From Volvox africanus (taxonomy: Eukaryota > Chlorophyta > Chlorophyceae > Chlamydomonadales > Volvocaceae), in the NCBI GenBank assembly GCA_030268105.1, contig BSDZ01000089.1, forward strand, positions 620,001 through 684,000: DNA of 64,000 nucleotides, in the 5' to 3' direction. The notes under the pieces are model-generated. The model was not told the origin of the DNA. It did no database searches and saw only the letters and a list, made by a program, of their open reading frames with translations. Positions within the stretch are counted from its first letter, which is position 1; every line of letters begins with the position of its first letter. The position numbers were made by a program, and so were the translations under genes. This document shows, piece by piece, positions 36,300 to 46,164 of this stretch.

Positions 36300-38218
36300 T
36301 TCGCCGGGCTCCTGCGCGCCAGCCAGAGCGGAGACCCACGCATCGCCAACAGTGCGAACATCGCTCAGGTCAGGAACATCTTGCTCCGCAGACTAAGAGA
36401 GGCAGAGGGAGGGGGGCTTGGAGGGGGAGAGGGCGGAAGTAATACACGACTTACCTCTCTACGGCTTACCTCGGCCTGACTTCAAAGGGGTAAAAACCCT
36501 GGAGCCTGGAAAGCGAACCCGCATGGCGCTAGAGGAGTGTGCTGGGGATGAGGGTCACACGCGGCCACACGCGGGGCTTATGGCACCACTGCCGTACAGT
36601 TGTGCTGCCGCGGAACGAATGAGCGAATGTGCTTTGGGTCACGTCAGTTCAACGTCAGTTCAACGTCAGTCCAACGTTGCGAAGTTTGCATGAAGAGGAA
36701 TTTGTGTCGACCGCCGGGGGGGGGGACCACCGATTGTTCGTTAAGTAAGTTGGGGGGATATTCGGTAAGGTGGTTGTAGTAAAGTGGTTTCCGGTAGCAG
36801 GTGTATTGCGGCGGGACGGCACTAAGCAGGCACCTGCGTGAGCTTTGATGTGTTTTGCGTGTTTGAAGGCAATCGGCTGTGATTACAACTTGTCGTACAA
36901 CGGATTATAGCATCATGATGACAAGGCCCAGATGGATAATGTACAGCGAATGAAACAACGCACCGGCGTGGAGCAGTCTCATGTGTGCATGAAGGCGATT
37001 ACAGACGACAAGCCCTGTATGTACGGAAGAAGGGGTGGTGGGGTGTGTGGTGCCGGCAGTTGATGCATGTCCTAGATTGCAGTGACGGCTAATTGTATGG
37101 CTTTGAGAACGACCACGAATCAACCCATTATGGCATGAAACTCGTTGATGAATGTGTTTCCTCATACGGCGAAATTCGGTTTGCCGTACACAACGTTTTC
37201 CGTTTCCATGTACTGGTCTTCTTTACTATATGCTATACGTACTGTTCATGAGGTGCCTTAGGCTTGTGATATATAAAGGAACGTCGAAAGGCTTTGAAAG
37301 GGTTTTCTTCCGTTGCGTGTTGCGTTCGCTTGCCGTACCAATAATTCAACACATCCAAAGCAACCATAACTTTGAGGCGTTGCAGTACGTTGCCGTACCG
37401 ATTACGTAGTCGTCTTGATTTTTTCATATGCACCGAATGGCGTTTTGGCATTTGTATTCCGCTGACGTCATGACTTGTACGACATCTTGATTTTAACTTT
37501 TGACCAACTATGGTGAGTTCAGTTGTCTAGGCCCGAAATGATGGCCCTGAGAAGCCTCTTCTTTCGCATCTGCCGCTACCGTACATCTGCCGTACAAAAC
37601 TCTGCCAACGCTGCCCGTCTGCATCCGCTAATTGTCTTGCCGTTGCTGCTGCTCGTGAGAGTTAAGTTTCGTTATTTAAGATAACACAACACTTGCGTTG
37701 TCGCTGCTGCTGGTATTCCGAATTTGCTATTTGTGTTGATGAGATATGATCCCGCGCCCGCGACTCCTTCCCGGCGCATGCACGCAACTAACTAACGTGA
37801 TTTGGGCTTGTCCACGAAAAGCAGAGTGGCAGCCAAATCGTCAAGCTTGCCACCTTGCAAAATGGTCAAACGGTTTCGTTTTGAAGTCGTTGTTCATTGT
37901 TGTTTGGGACCCGCAGAAGTTTCAAACACTCCGGAACGGGTTGGGTACGACGGATCGGCGGTACGGGTCGGATGTGTGTGATTTGTACAGCAGCTGATGG
38001 AGGAATGATCAGCAGAGGCAGGCGGTGCGAATGAAGACTGGCTGGGCGGGGGAAGCAAGAGGGGGCGTGGAGTGGAGAGGGGGTGAGGGCTGGCATGCTG
38101 CTGCTGTCATGCACTATTGACGTCGTGACAATTCTGGTAAAAGCGCGGTTAGAAACGACAGTTCCGACAGCTGCTGATTCGCGTGAATGACAGTTGGTCG
38201 TTGTTCACCGTTTACACC
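36300..38218. other. Intergenic stretch without supported gene
   Basis: No frame here has splice or family support. The sequence holds several GCCGTAC motifs (36592, 37184, 37334, 37393, 37592) and a G9 run at 36717. It may be more relic mobile DNA downstream of the copia fragment. Confidence 0.4.
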
Positions 38219-38362
38219 AGAACCAGGCAGTACGCCAAACGTCAAATTACTTGGTTTAAAAATCAACTTCAAGAGAAAGATACAATAGAATTTTCGAACA
38301 ACGGTGAATATGAGAAAATTTTAACAATGGTGAGCCATATTTGTCCGTTCTCACCGATCTAA
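38219..38362 (+). pseudogene. miaA: Bacterial miaA 3' fragment (tRNA dimethylallyltransferase)
   Basis: An open frame of 47 codons plus TAA starts [16 protein letters not shown], the conserved C-terminal motif of bacterial MiaA, which adds an isopentenyl group to A37 of tRNAs. The tail [17 protein letters not shown] is AT-rich in codon use, unlike neighbouring algal DNA. Only the last sixth of a MiaA remains, so it cannot work as an enzyme. It ends 21 bp before the convergent nth fragment, an arrangement expected for one contiguous piece of bacterial genome. Confidence 0.8.
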
Positions 38363-38383
38363 TTTAGCGGTATTTACAGCTAT

Positions 38384-38581
38384 TTATAAATTTTTACTTT
38401 TATATTCACATAGATGACGAATAGGACATTTAAAACATTCTGGTTTTCTAGCTTTGCAAATATATCTTCCGTGTAATATCAGCCAGTGATGAGCATGAGT
38501 TAACCACATGGTTGGAATTTGTTTTAATAAATCCTTTTCTAGTTTTTTAGGTTTTGTTTCTTGAGTTATGCCAAAATACAT
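38384..38581 (-). pseudogene. nth: Bacterial nth 3' fragment (endonuclease III)
   Basis: 65 codons plus TAA encode the C-terminus of endonuclease III, the DNA glycosylase/AP lyase for oxidised pyrimidines. Visible are KKLEKDLLKQIP, the diagnostic AHHWLILHGRYICKARKP, and the complete [4Fe-4S] ligand pattern C-x6-C-x2-C-x5-C (CKARKPECFKCPIRHLC). There are no stops within it. The glycosylase core with the catalytic Lys and Asp is absent; the upstream frame closes with TAA near 38600. Very AT-rich codon use suggests an alphaproteobacterial donor such as a Rickettsiales endosymbiont, but that is inference. Confidence 0.88.
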
Positions 38582-38691
38582 GCTAAAGAAGTTTAGCTGT
38601 TAAATGACCAGAATACATTTATTAAAATTGATAAAAAAAGAAGTTAAAGACAAGTTGAAACAAGCTTATAATGTTTCTTTTTTAAACTTAC

Positions 38692-38809
38692 TATTTTTAG
38701 CGCCACTCATCAATCCAGAATGCTGTGAGAAATATTGCTCAGGAGTCATGGCAGTTACTCCAACGAGCACAACCGCCGACAACACGACGATGCGCAAACT
38801 GGGCGCCAT
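38692..38809 (-). CDS. Candidate first exon with signal peptide
   Basis: A 39-codon frame from ATG at 38809 reads MAPSLRIVVLSAVVLVGVTA then MTPEQYFSQHSGLM, and stops at a perfect GTAAGT donor (38691). It looks like a secretory first exon. No second exon was found; the bacterial AT-rich fragment begins directly past the donor. It may be a real host gene, a truncated one or chance. Confidence 0.3.
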
Positions 38810-39133
38810 AGTTGCCACCGATGATGACAACGAAGCTATAATGCCCACAGCGGGCACAGAACTCGAAGAGTCTTGCTGAAGAGCCGAAAGCACAGTGGTT
38901 ATTAACAGAAAGCACGCCGGAAGGTGTGGGACCTGTCCAGTTGTTCAGCGCGTGCTGAACAACAAAAACAAGATAGAAGGAAAGACTACGCACGCGAATA
39001 ATACAGCCCTGACGACACGGGCTGAGGTAAGGCCCTTAGTTTAAACGCCTTACCTAGGCCTTACGCCTAACTAACCCGGCTTCCTAACGCAAGCCCGCAT
39101 TACATTGTTGTTGCGCCACTTTTATTTTATTAT

Positions 39134-39218
39134 GGGTCATTATGGCAGCGTAGCTTACTTGCAAGAGCACAGACGATCGCGATGTGGGGTTTGGGTTCGA
39201 ATCCCAGCACTATGACCA
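39134..39218 (+). repeat. tRNA-like sequence (SINE head or tRNA pseudogene)
   Basis: TAGCTTACTTGCAAGAGCA resembles an A box and GGGTTCGAATCCC is a perfect B box and T-arm. Position 39208 onward reads CACTATGACCA, ending like a CCA-bearing acceptor. Acceptor and anticodon stems pair poorly, and the residue before the putative anticodon is not T. I therefore call it tRNA-derived rather than a functional tRNA. Confidence 0.4.
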
Positions 39219-39704
39219 CTGGTTGATCGAGGCTTTCAGCAACAGGTAGCAAGCTCATCATCGGAAGACTAGGAGTTGTATACGAGGATACATTGGACAA
39301 ACAAGACCCCCCTGGAACTGGACAAGAAATCGATCGGAGGGTGCTATAAAAGCATGGCTGGGGCCATTATGCCCGTCTGTAATTCTGCCCGTACGTTAAT
39401 ACTACCGTACGCTTCCCAGCTAGGAAGTCCTGTGTTCGCCGGTTTATCTGTACGACATGAACACAACGAGACCAGGCTGAAACCAATGAAACAACAGTTG
39501 ATTTGCTAGATATGTTATCACAGTAACTATAAGAGAATTAAAATCCGAAAGTAATTAGTATTGCAATAGCAAGAATGGCAGCGCCGAGTGGGAGTGTGGG
39601 AGTGAGAGCAGTGGCAGTGGGAGAGTCACAGCCGTACCGCCGCTGTACTGCAATACGGAAGCCCCCTCATGCTCTCAATTGATCCTTGGAAGAGATTGAA
39701 ACGC

Positions 39705-39905
39705 TCGGCCAGTCGTACCAACTCCACAACGGAAAAGATAGGGAGAAGGGTCAGAATCCTGAGGCTGTCTCAGTTACTTCACAGTTAGAATAAATTTATT
39801 GTGAGGACAGCCAAGAGGCGCCCAGGACCAGCCGTGCAAATTCCAACCACCACCCTTGCTGCGCCAGGAGCCGTGTATGTTGGGCAGTTGAGGGCCCATG
39901 TAACC
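39705..39905. repeat. Dispersed repeat, copy 2 (related to 5206-5430)
   Basis: Lies just beyond the 3' end (minus sense) of the decayed tyrosine-recombinase ORF and probably is that element's terminal region. The match to 5206-5430 includes GGCCAGTCGTACCAAC, AGCCAAGAGGCG and AGGACCAGCCGTG. Confidence 0.7.
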
Positions 39906-39961
39906 TTTGCAAAAACTACAGGTCACCCTGCGACAAACCTAGGTAGGCCAACACCCCAAAC

Positions 39962-41110
39962 TCATATCCAGACCGCACCCGACATGAGGCCCAACATGAG
40001 TGTAGTAGCATCTTTCGATCGATCCTTTGCTGTAGATTTGTTGTAGGTGGATACAACAGAGATACAAATAACGAGTGGGGTCAGTATAACAATCAAGGCT
40101 GCTAAACTGCAAATTGGACCCAGCACCTTCAGAGCACACTCATCCAAGCCCTGCTGAGCTGCTTGGAGGGCCCCACAGTTCCTTTCCCCATCATACAGCC
40201 CAGCAGTGTGCAGGTGGTGCTGGGCCCGGGCTCCGAATGCCAAGCTGCTCAATGGATCCTCCTTGAAGGCCAAACGATTGGGCTGGTGGGGGCAGAAAAG
40301 ATAATCATCCACCTGAAAACCCTCTGCATCTGCCTGACAAGCCCGCCACATGTAGAGGGCCAAGGTGCGAGGAAAGCACTGAGCAGGACAGGTAGGATTG
40401 CTCTGGAGATAAACGGCGGGGGCATGCTGAACTTGGGATGTCTTGGTGCCCCTCTCATGGACACAGAGCCGGTAGGTAGCCTCAGGCGGCCATTCCTGAG
40501 GCGGTGGAAGGGGAAGCCTCGAGTCTGGCCTATCAGGGTAATTGTGGTGGCAGAAATCACCCAACGCCGGCTTCCCCATATCATACCCCCGGTAAGTGCT
40601 CTGGAACATGATATGAACATGCATAGCAGGTCCCAGATTGAGGTCAGGTGCATAACAGGTCTGCCACTTCAGTTGAAGATGTGGCCTGGTCCAGCAGATA
40701 CTGGCACAGGCAGCCATATTTGCCGTCTGACATCAGCACGGTCGACACCTCCTCGTAACTGCCGACCATCTGAAGGCGAGTATACCCCTTGCGGTAGTCA
40801 ATTACCCAAGAGCTCTCACAAGGGTTGGCAGTCCTAGTGACTAGATTGAAAGGGCCAACTCGACCAGCCTGGGAAAACCACCCTAAATTACACCCTTCAC
40901 GGCCTGGGGTCCAGCAGCTTCCTGCTTCCTGTCAGGGTGGCTTGGCAACCACCACGCCTCCAGGTACACCAAGAGGTCCGCGAGGCTAACATCAAGCAAG
41001 GTAGTACCATCCCGTGTGCACTATAACCACGATTGCAATTCGGTGGCTGCCGCATCCCACCTCTAGCATGTGCTGTCAGCCAGGGCCTGGTCCATAATGA
41101 GCTTGGGCTT
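39962..41110 (-). pseudogene. Decayed tyrosine recombinase of a mobile element
   Basis: Segments in shifting minus-strand frames line up in the order of the recombinase in green-algal DIRS/Crypton-type elements. In order they are LADSTC and RWDAAATELQSWL, DVSLADLLVYLEAWWLPSH, NPCESSWVIDYRKGY, STYRGYDMGKPALGDF, HERGTKTSQVQ, and LAFGARAQHHLHTAGLYDGE. The YRGYDMGK block holds the first catalytic Arg. The later His-x-x-Arg region has decayed to ERNCGALQAAQQG, so the H and second R are not recognisable. Stops and frameshifts make it a pseudogene. Assignment to DIRS versus Crypton is unresolved. Confidence 0.65.
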
Positions 41111-42578
41111 CTTGAGGCCCCGTTCATAAAAGCCAACCGGAGGGGTGGCAACGAGTGCTGGACAGGGAGACAGAGCAAGGCGGTGTAAATGCGTCCACAA
41201 AACCTGGCTGGGCAGGGGATAGGCCCTGACACAGTTCTCCCACGGTGGAAGGAGGACCCAGAGACAGAGTCCGTTCCTGTATCAGCCCAACCAACACGCA
41301 AACCTGTTATAAGAGTCAGCGGGTTAGGCTGAACTGAGAACAACACTGGGCCCAGGCTAGCTTACCAAACCAGATTAGGAATGGGGTGCTTAAAGTAGAC
41401 CCAACATGGAGTCCGAGGCCAGAGAGAGTGAGACAGATCGAGCACAGGCAGTCGTGCAACCCTAAGACCTTCTACAGGGACATGCACAGACCCTAAAGTA
41501 GTAATCGTGCCATCGAACTCCCGAATCTAAGATGAAAGACAAATATCAGAAAGTTCCTTGGAAAGTGGTAGGGATAAATCAGCCGCAATCTGGAAGTAAC
41601 ACCCACCTACTGTTGGCTCTGGAAGAGTACCAGTGGAAGTGGCTGGAGGCGCTCTAATAGGAACCTGCAAGAACTTGCCTTATGGGATGCTCACTCGGCC
41701 ATTCGCATTAGGCCCCACCCACCCTCCCGTTTCGGGACTAGACAGGTGGAGCATGGATACGGGTAGGGCAGGCACCAACGGGCGCATAGCCTAATTCACT
41801 TTAGCCTGAGTACGGCAGAGAGTTTGAATTTTATGAATCAAAGTGAACTCTTCCGGACTTCTTCACTCACGCTTGGGCGATCTTTTAACTACGTATGTGA
41901 AGGGTAACTTAGAAATTGCAATTTTTTATTATACTAATTTCTTTTCTACATCCTAGTTTTCATCACCGTTCTTCTCCTCTGAGCGGGGTCTTTTCCTGGT
42001 CTTCACATTTGCGCTTATGCATGTCATTGGTTCACTTGAGAATGATAAGCATGCTTACCCGGACCCTCCCGGACCAATAAATGAGCGAGGATAACGTGGG
42101 ATGATGAAAGCTGATAAGAAGCAGGTATCAGGTTTTCTTCGCTGTGCTTCAAAGCACTGATCAGTTCTCCAATTCGTGGATAGCCCCTCTATCTTTCATG
42201 GAATGTTTGCCGTCCATTGCGAGTTGCCGCTGATGATGTGCTCACCGCTCAGGGAAACGATGGGGCATGTTTTTCGTATGAGAGTGAAATATGTGATATA
42301 TGCAAGGCAAGGCGGGACGCAACGTAACGAACGTGTCACTGGCCTCTTGCGCCTCGTGCTATTCCTTTGTGTGTGACAGATGCAAACTACTTACGATGTC
42401 AGTCGGCGCATAAACATTAATCCTTGTGGAATGGATTGTACGGCAATCATCACACTTTTCGTGGTTTACAAGGCAAATGTACAGCTGAGACTTATTGTTA
42501 TATTAGCTCATGCTATGAGACTGTTGCCATTTCTGTTACAGATTTTGGCTGTGCTCTATCGGCCTGACTGAAGAAAGG
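41111..42578. other. Unassigned stretch in mobile-element region
   Basis: No supported gene. Position and proximity suggest it may include internal parts of the recombinase element, but no motif is readable. Confidence 0.3.
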
Positions 42579-43318
42579 TCACTCTGAGACCATCACGGCC
42601 CCTACGGCTAAATTCCACCAGGCATGTAATACGGGCCGTAATAAGGTTAAACATCCAGGCAACATCATATAAAAGGGTGTCACAAGTGCAGAACAACGCA
42701 ACCAATCCTGCTGAAGGTTGCAGTAGCCTAAGAAACGCCGGACTATGGAAAACCCCGAACGCACTAACTCGACCACACTGAGCAGTGTGAGCAGAATGCT
42801 CAACTCGTACACGAGAGACCCGGCACGATCCGGGTGACCTCTCTGAGCATGCTCTAACTCCTGCCACTCGGGAATACCAAATTATTGACAGACATGGTCC
42901 CCAGCAAATTATGCAGGATGTAGTCGGGAAACGGGAACCGAGCACCGTTAGGCGACCGTTGCACTTGCGGCGACGCATAATCCTCCTAATCCTCCATCAA
43001 CGCGTGCAAATCATAATTGGGACCCGCTGTCGCAACTTGGCTATTAAGCCACGCACTGACACTGGCCAAATCTTGCTGCATTTGAGACAGCATGGCGACG
43101 AGGTCCGGTCCAGCAGGCGTGCCTTGAGTCGTCATAGGTCTTGGCCATTCACCTATCGTCACCTGAACCTCAATACTGGTCACCTGCACCCTAATCCTTC
43201 GTCGGCATACATGCTGGCTGGCAGTCGGAAGGAGGCAACACCACCTGTCTTTGGCGAGCCCACAAAGGCACAGAGCCGCTGTGATGCCAATGAAACCACG
43301 CCATACACCCATACCCAC
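42579..43318 (-). pseudogene. Possible retrotransposon gag/RT remnant
   Basis: A helical frame at 42986-43318 ends LVAMLSQMQQDLASVSAWL, like the start of a gag protein. A separate frame at 42579-42812 contains IVRRFLGYCNLQQDWLRCSA, resembling the xRRFLGLxNYYRRF block after the Ty3/gypsy reverse transcriptase palm. No YxDD box was found. The two could belong to one deleted element, possibly the one carrying the recombinase. Weak similarity; treat as tentative. Confidence 0.35.
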
Positions 43319-43920
43319 AAGACCGCAACAGGAAGCCTTGCTCCCCTCGACTCACGAATGAACGCCACTCACCCCTGCCTATCAGATCCACAAGCCATCT
43401 CATCCATGCGTTCTAATTGATCGCAGCCCTTCCCCCCTGCACCATGGACCCCTGCATAAAATCATCAGTTGCAAAAGGTTGCAATCAAACGTTCAAAACT
43501 GCTTATCAAGCCCATGCTCCTCGGCACTTTGTGACTTCACAGTACCTCGATATGCAGCAAATCAATCTATATGCGATCTCTGAAGATGTACTTTTATACC
43601 TACTTATATTATAACCCTCCACCAACAATTAGAACCTGCGTTGGCTCCTTTGACTGTGGTGGAAGCAGCAGCTGACAGGGATACTGGGCAACGGAATCAA
43701 ACCCTCAACCGTCTCGCTTGCTTCACTAGCAAGCGACCGCTCGCTGCGAAGTAAGCCCCGCCCCTTCCTCGCTGTGGACCTGTGTGAATGTGCGCAGCAA
43801 GGCTGTCCTGATTAGGCGCGGTTTGGGCGGACGCGGGTTAAAGCGGTTAGGCCCGGGCTGGGGCTTAGGGTGCGGGTGTATTAGAGGGGGGGGTCGGTGG
43901 CAAGTGACTGGACAGCGGTC

Positions 43921-43980
43921 ACACCAACCCAGACCAACCCAGACCAACCCAGACCAATCCAGACCAGCTCAGACCAGCTC
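43921..43980. repeat. AGACCAACCC-type 10-bp tandem repeat
   Basis: Six units, the last three diverged (AGACCAATCC, AGACCAGCTC twice). Confidence 0.85.
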
Positions 43981-44114
43981 TCCTCGTGCGGTGTTGGGGA
44001 GGGGGGAGAAATTGGGGATTAGGCTGAGTTATGAGCCGTTGCCCCAGACTCCCCAAATAGCAGAGGACAAATAGACACACACATATAGGGTTTTACGGTG
44101 TATACGTAAATATG

Positions 44115-44440
44115 TTTATATAGGATGGGGGGGCTGCTTCACCCGTGGCCACTACCTGGCAGTCGTCCCTACCTTATACGCCCCGGATTGTAATTCTGGG
44201 CACCCTCATCCATTCACCCACATCCGCTGACATCTGGAAACCAGTAGTTGTTTTCCCGCACGGATTCAGCACCCACCACCAGCATCCAATGTGAAATCTG
44301 CCGGATGAACAGCGGCGTCAACTTCTTTACTGGTCAGCTCGCAGGTCACTATAACCGAGGTCTGCCACAGTCCATCTTTATGGGGGCACATTCAATGGAA
44401 AGATTTTCATCCCGCACCGGTTGGAATCAATCCTGTAATT
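44115..44440 (+). repeat. Dispersed repeat, copy B
   Basis: Same family as 8190-8475 (opposite strand). It begins near TATAGGATGGGGGGGCTGCT and includes CACCCGTGGCCACTA-CCTGGCAGTC and ATTCAGCACCCACCACCAGC. No terminal duplications were found. Confidence 0.7.
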
Positions 44441-44708
44441 AGCAGAGACAATGTCGTGCCTTACGGAACCTACCTGGATGAATCCGTTCAAGGATGTATG
44501 TATACGTCCCCTATTACCTGAGTGGTTTACCGTTAAAGGGGCTTATGGTGGGTTGTGTGCCCTTGGATCCGGATCCAGATATGCAAGTACACACAACTAT
44601 ACACATACATGCATTCCACGTGGAGGCTCATTCATGCGTCCACGCATAACTGGATGACAAGCTGACTTGTGACTTGCCCCTGGCGGGTTTGAGGGTCTAA
44701 GGATTTGA

Positions 44709-44969
44709 GTGAAACATGACGTACGCCAAGGAGGCGACAACTCCCGAATTTCAACCTCGGGTCCCAATCCCCAACCCTCAGCCCGCTCTTTCTCAAAAGT
44801 AAAGACATTCCTGCCCGGCATCTCCCTCCGCCTGTTGCTGCCTTCCCTGTGCCGTACAGCTGCCGCCCTCCTGGGCTCTGCAAGCCGCGTCGCGGAGCTC
44901 TACCACTACACGAGCCCAGTCCCATCGGGGGCCGCAAAGTACCTGACTTCCCATCCCCTAGCGGCCACC
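44709..44969 (+). CDS. Candidate exon, apolar protein
   Basis: A plus-strand frame continues through LRLLLPSLCRTAAALLG, SRVAELYHYTSPVPSG and KYLTSHPLAATV to a GTAAGT donor at 44970. A nearby ATG frame (44717, MTYAKEATTPEFQPRVP) runs into it only with a frame change at 44800. It could be a damaged or mis-split gene. No family is recognised and no further exon was found. Confidence 0.2.
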
Positions 44970-45189
44970 GTAGTAAGTCTGTCACTCATCCTGCCGCTGC
45001 TTGTCGTATTGTACGGGATTGTTCAAATGTCGGACTTTTGGCCAGTACCCGTTACACCATACTGAGTGGTATGGCACCGGTGGGCCCATACCGGTACGTA
45101 TATACCCGGGCCCCTGATGGTGACACCCATTATAGCATATATGGTACTGGCACAATGGCACATGGGTGCCAAATATTGCCCGGCACCCG

Positions 45190-45325
45190 CGGAGCACCGG
45201 GGTAACCATGGCACCCTCCCCGTCCGGCGGGGGCGCCAGGCCCGGGCGCGGGGGCGCCCGGCTGGCCGCCGGGGGTCCCGCAGGCCCGCCGCGGGCGGGG
45301 CTGAGGTGCGGCGCCCCCAGCACTC
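45190..45325. other. Very GC-rich, CpG-dense block
   Basis: About 130 bp of mostly G and C with GGCGCC, CCCGGGC and GCCGCCGGG inverted motifs. It is preceded (45070-45190) by repeated GGCACC/GGTGCC palindromic pieces. No gene is evident. Confidence 0.5.
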
Positions 45326-45442
45326 CACGTCAGTCCCCACATCTCGCACTATGATTATTGGCTGAGTTCTTTGATTACTAAAAGTAGCCTTCGGCGGCCC
45401 TGAAAATTCCTAGGGCCGTAAACGTTCTCGGTAAATGTAGGG

Positions 45443-45760
45443 CTACATGCCATTGTCTTTAAAACTTTTGGAGACCACGGCACGCAGCGAAACACGCCAC
45501 AGCTGCACAATGCCATTCAACAGGCCAAGCCCGATTCTCTCACGACCCGCCATATCGGTCGCCAATAATGTGTGACATAGTCTTAACGCCGCGTGGGAAG
45601 AAACCCCGGGGCTGCGAGCCAAATGTTGTTTGCAGAGATATAAACACACCGCGTTGAGTCGCGGAAATGAGAAACGTCCAGAACGCGCCCATTCGAAATT
45701 GATCAAGCTTCCACCCTCCGTAAACCGCAAGAGCAAACTTCCACCAAATTGATAAAACAA
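45443..45760 (-). CDS. Candidate exon of unknown gene
   Basis: A 105-codon minus frame ends with TAA and has balanced, protein-like composition in its second half: RLNAVCLYLCKQHLARS, HAALRLCHTLLATDMAG, LGLLNGIVQLWRVS. It could be the last exon of a gene whose other exons I cannot place, or chance. It lies downstream of glutamine synthetase on the same strand. Confidence 0.25.
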   Translation of the reverse strand: MFYQFGGSLLLRFTEGGSLINFEWARSGRFSFPRLNAVCLYLCKQHLARSPGVSSHAALRLCHTLLATDMAGRERIGLGLLNGIVQLWRVSLRAVVSKSFKDNGM

Positions 45761-46031
45761 TCAATGGGAGCTCACCTTAGCTATGACATGTACCACGAAA
45801 ACAAAGCCTAAAGAGAGTTTTAAGCCCAAGTAGGATACTTCCTGACAAACGCAACGCCGCTCTTGTCTTCATTCCCGCGATTTCGTTGCTTTCATGGACC
45901 CGCTATGCAAGGTGCCCTGGCAACGTCCCCATTTATTCAGGCATGCAGGTTGAACACCGCGGATTGAGAGCGAACACGGCGACAACAAACCCATCAATCA
46001 GTGAATTCCGCGCAGGTGCACGCGTCCAAGG

Positions 46032-46036
46032 TTACA
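46032..46036 (-). terminator. Candidate TGTAA poly(A) signal of glutamine synthetase
   Basis: TGTAA on the minus strand, 129 nt after the stop codon. Confidence 0.5.
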
Positions 46037-46164
46037 GCAAAGGCCACAGCCAGGATGCGCGACACGTCCAAGCCCAGGCCACACCATGCCATTCCACCCC
46101 ATCCCTTAAGGATTGCAATACGCCACGCCGCTACGCATACAGTAGATTACGCACGAACATGCAT

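Noticed and set aside
39134..39218. Functional tRNA gene
   Set aside because: Only the A/B boxes and T-arm are good; acceptor and anticodon stems do not pair.
40163..40837. 224-codon plus-strand frame
   Set aside because: Antisense of the decayed recombinase, whose minus-strand motifs explain the region.
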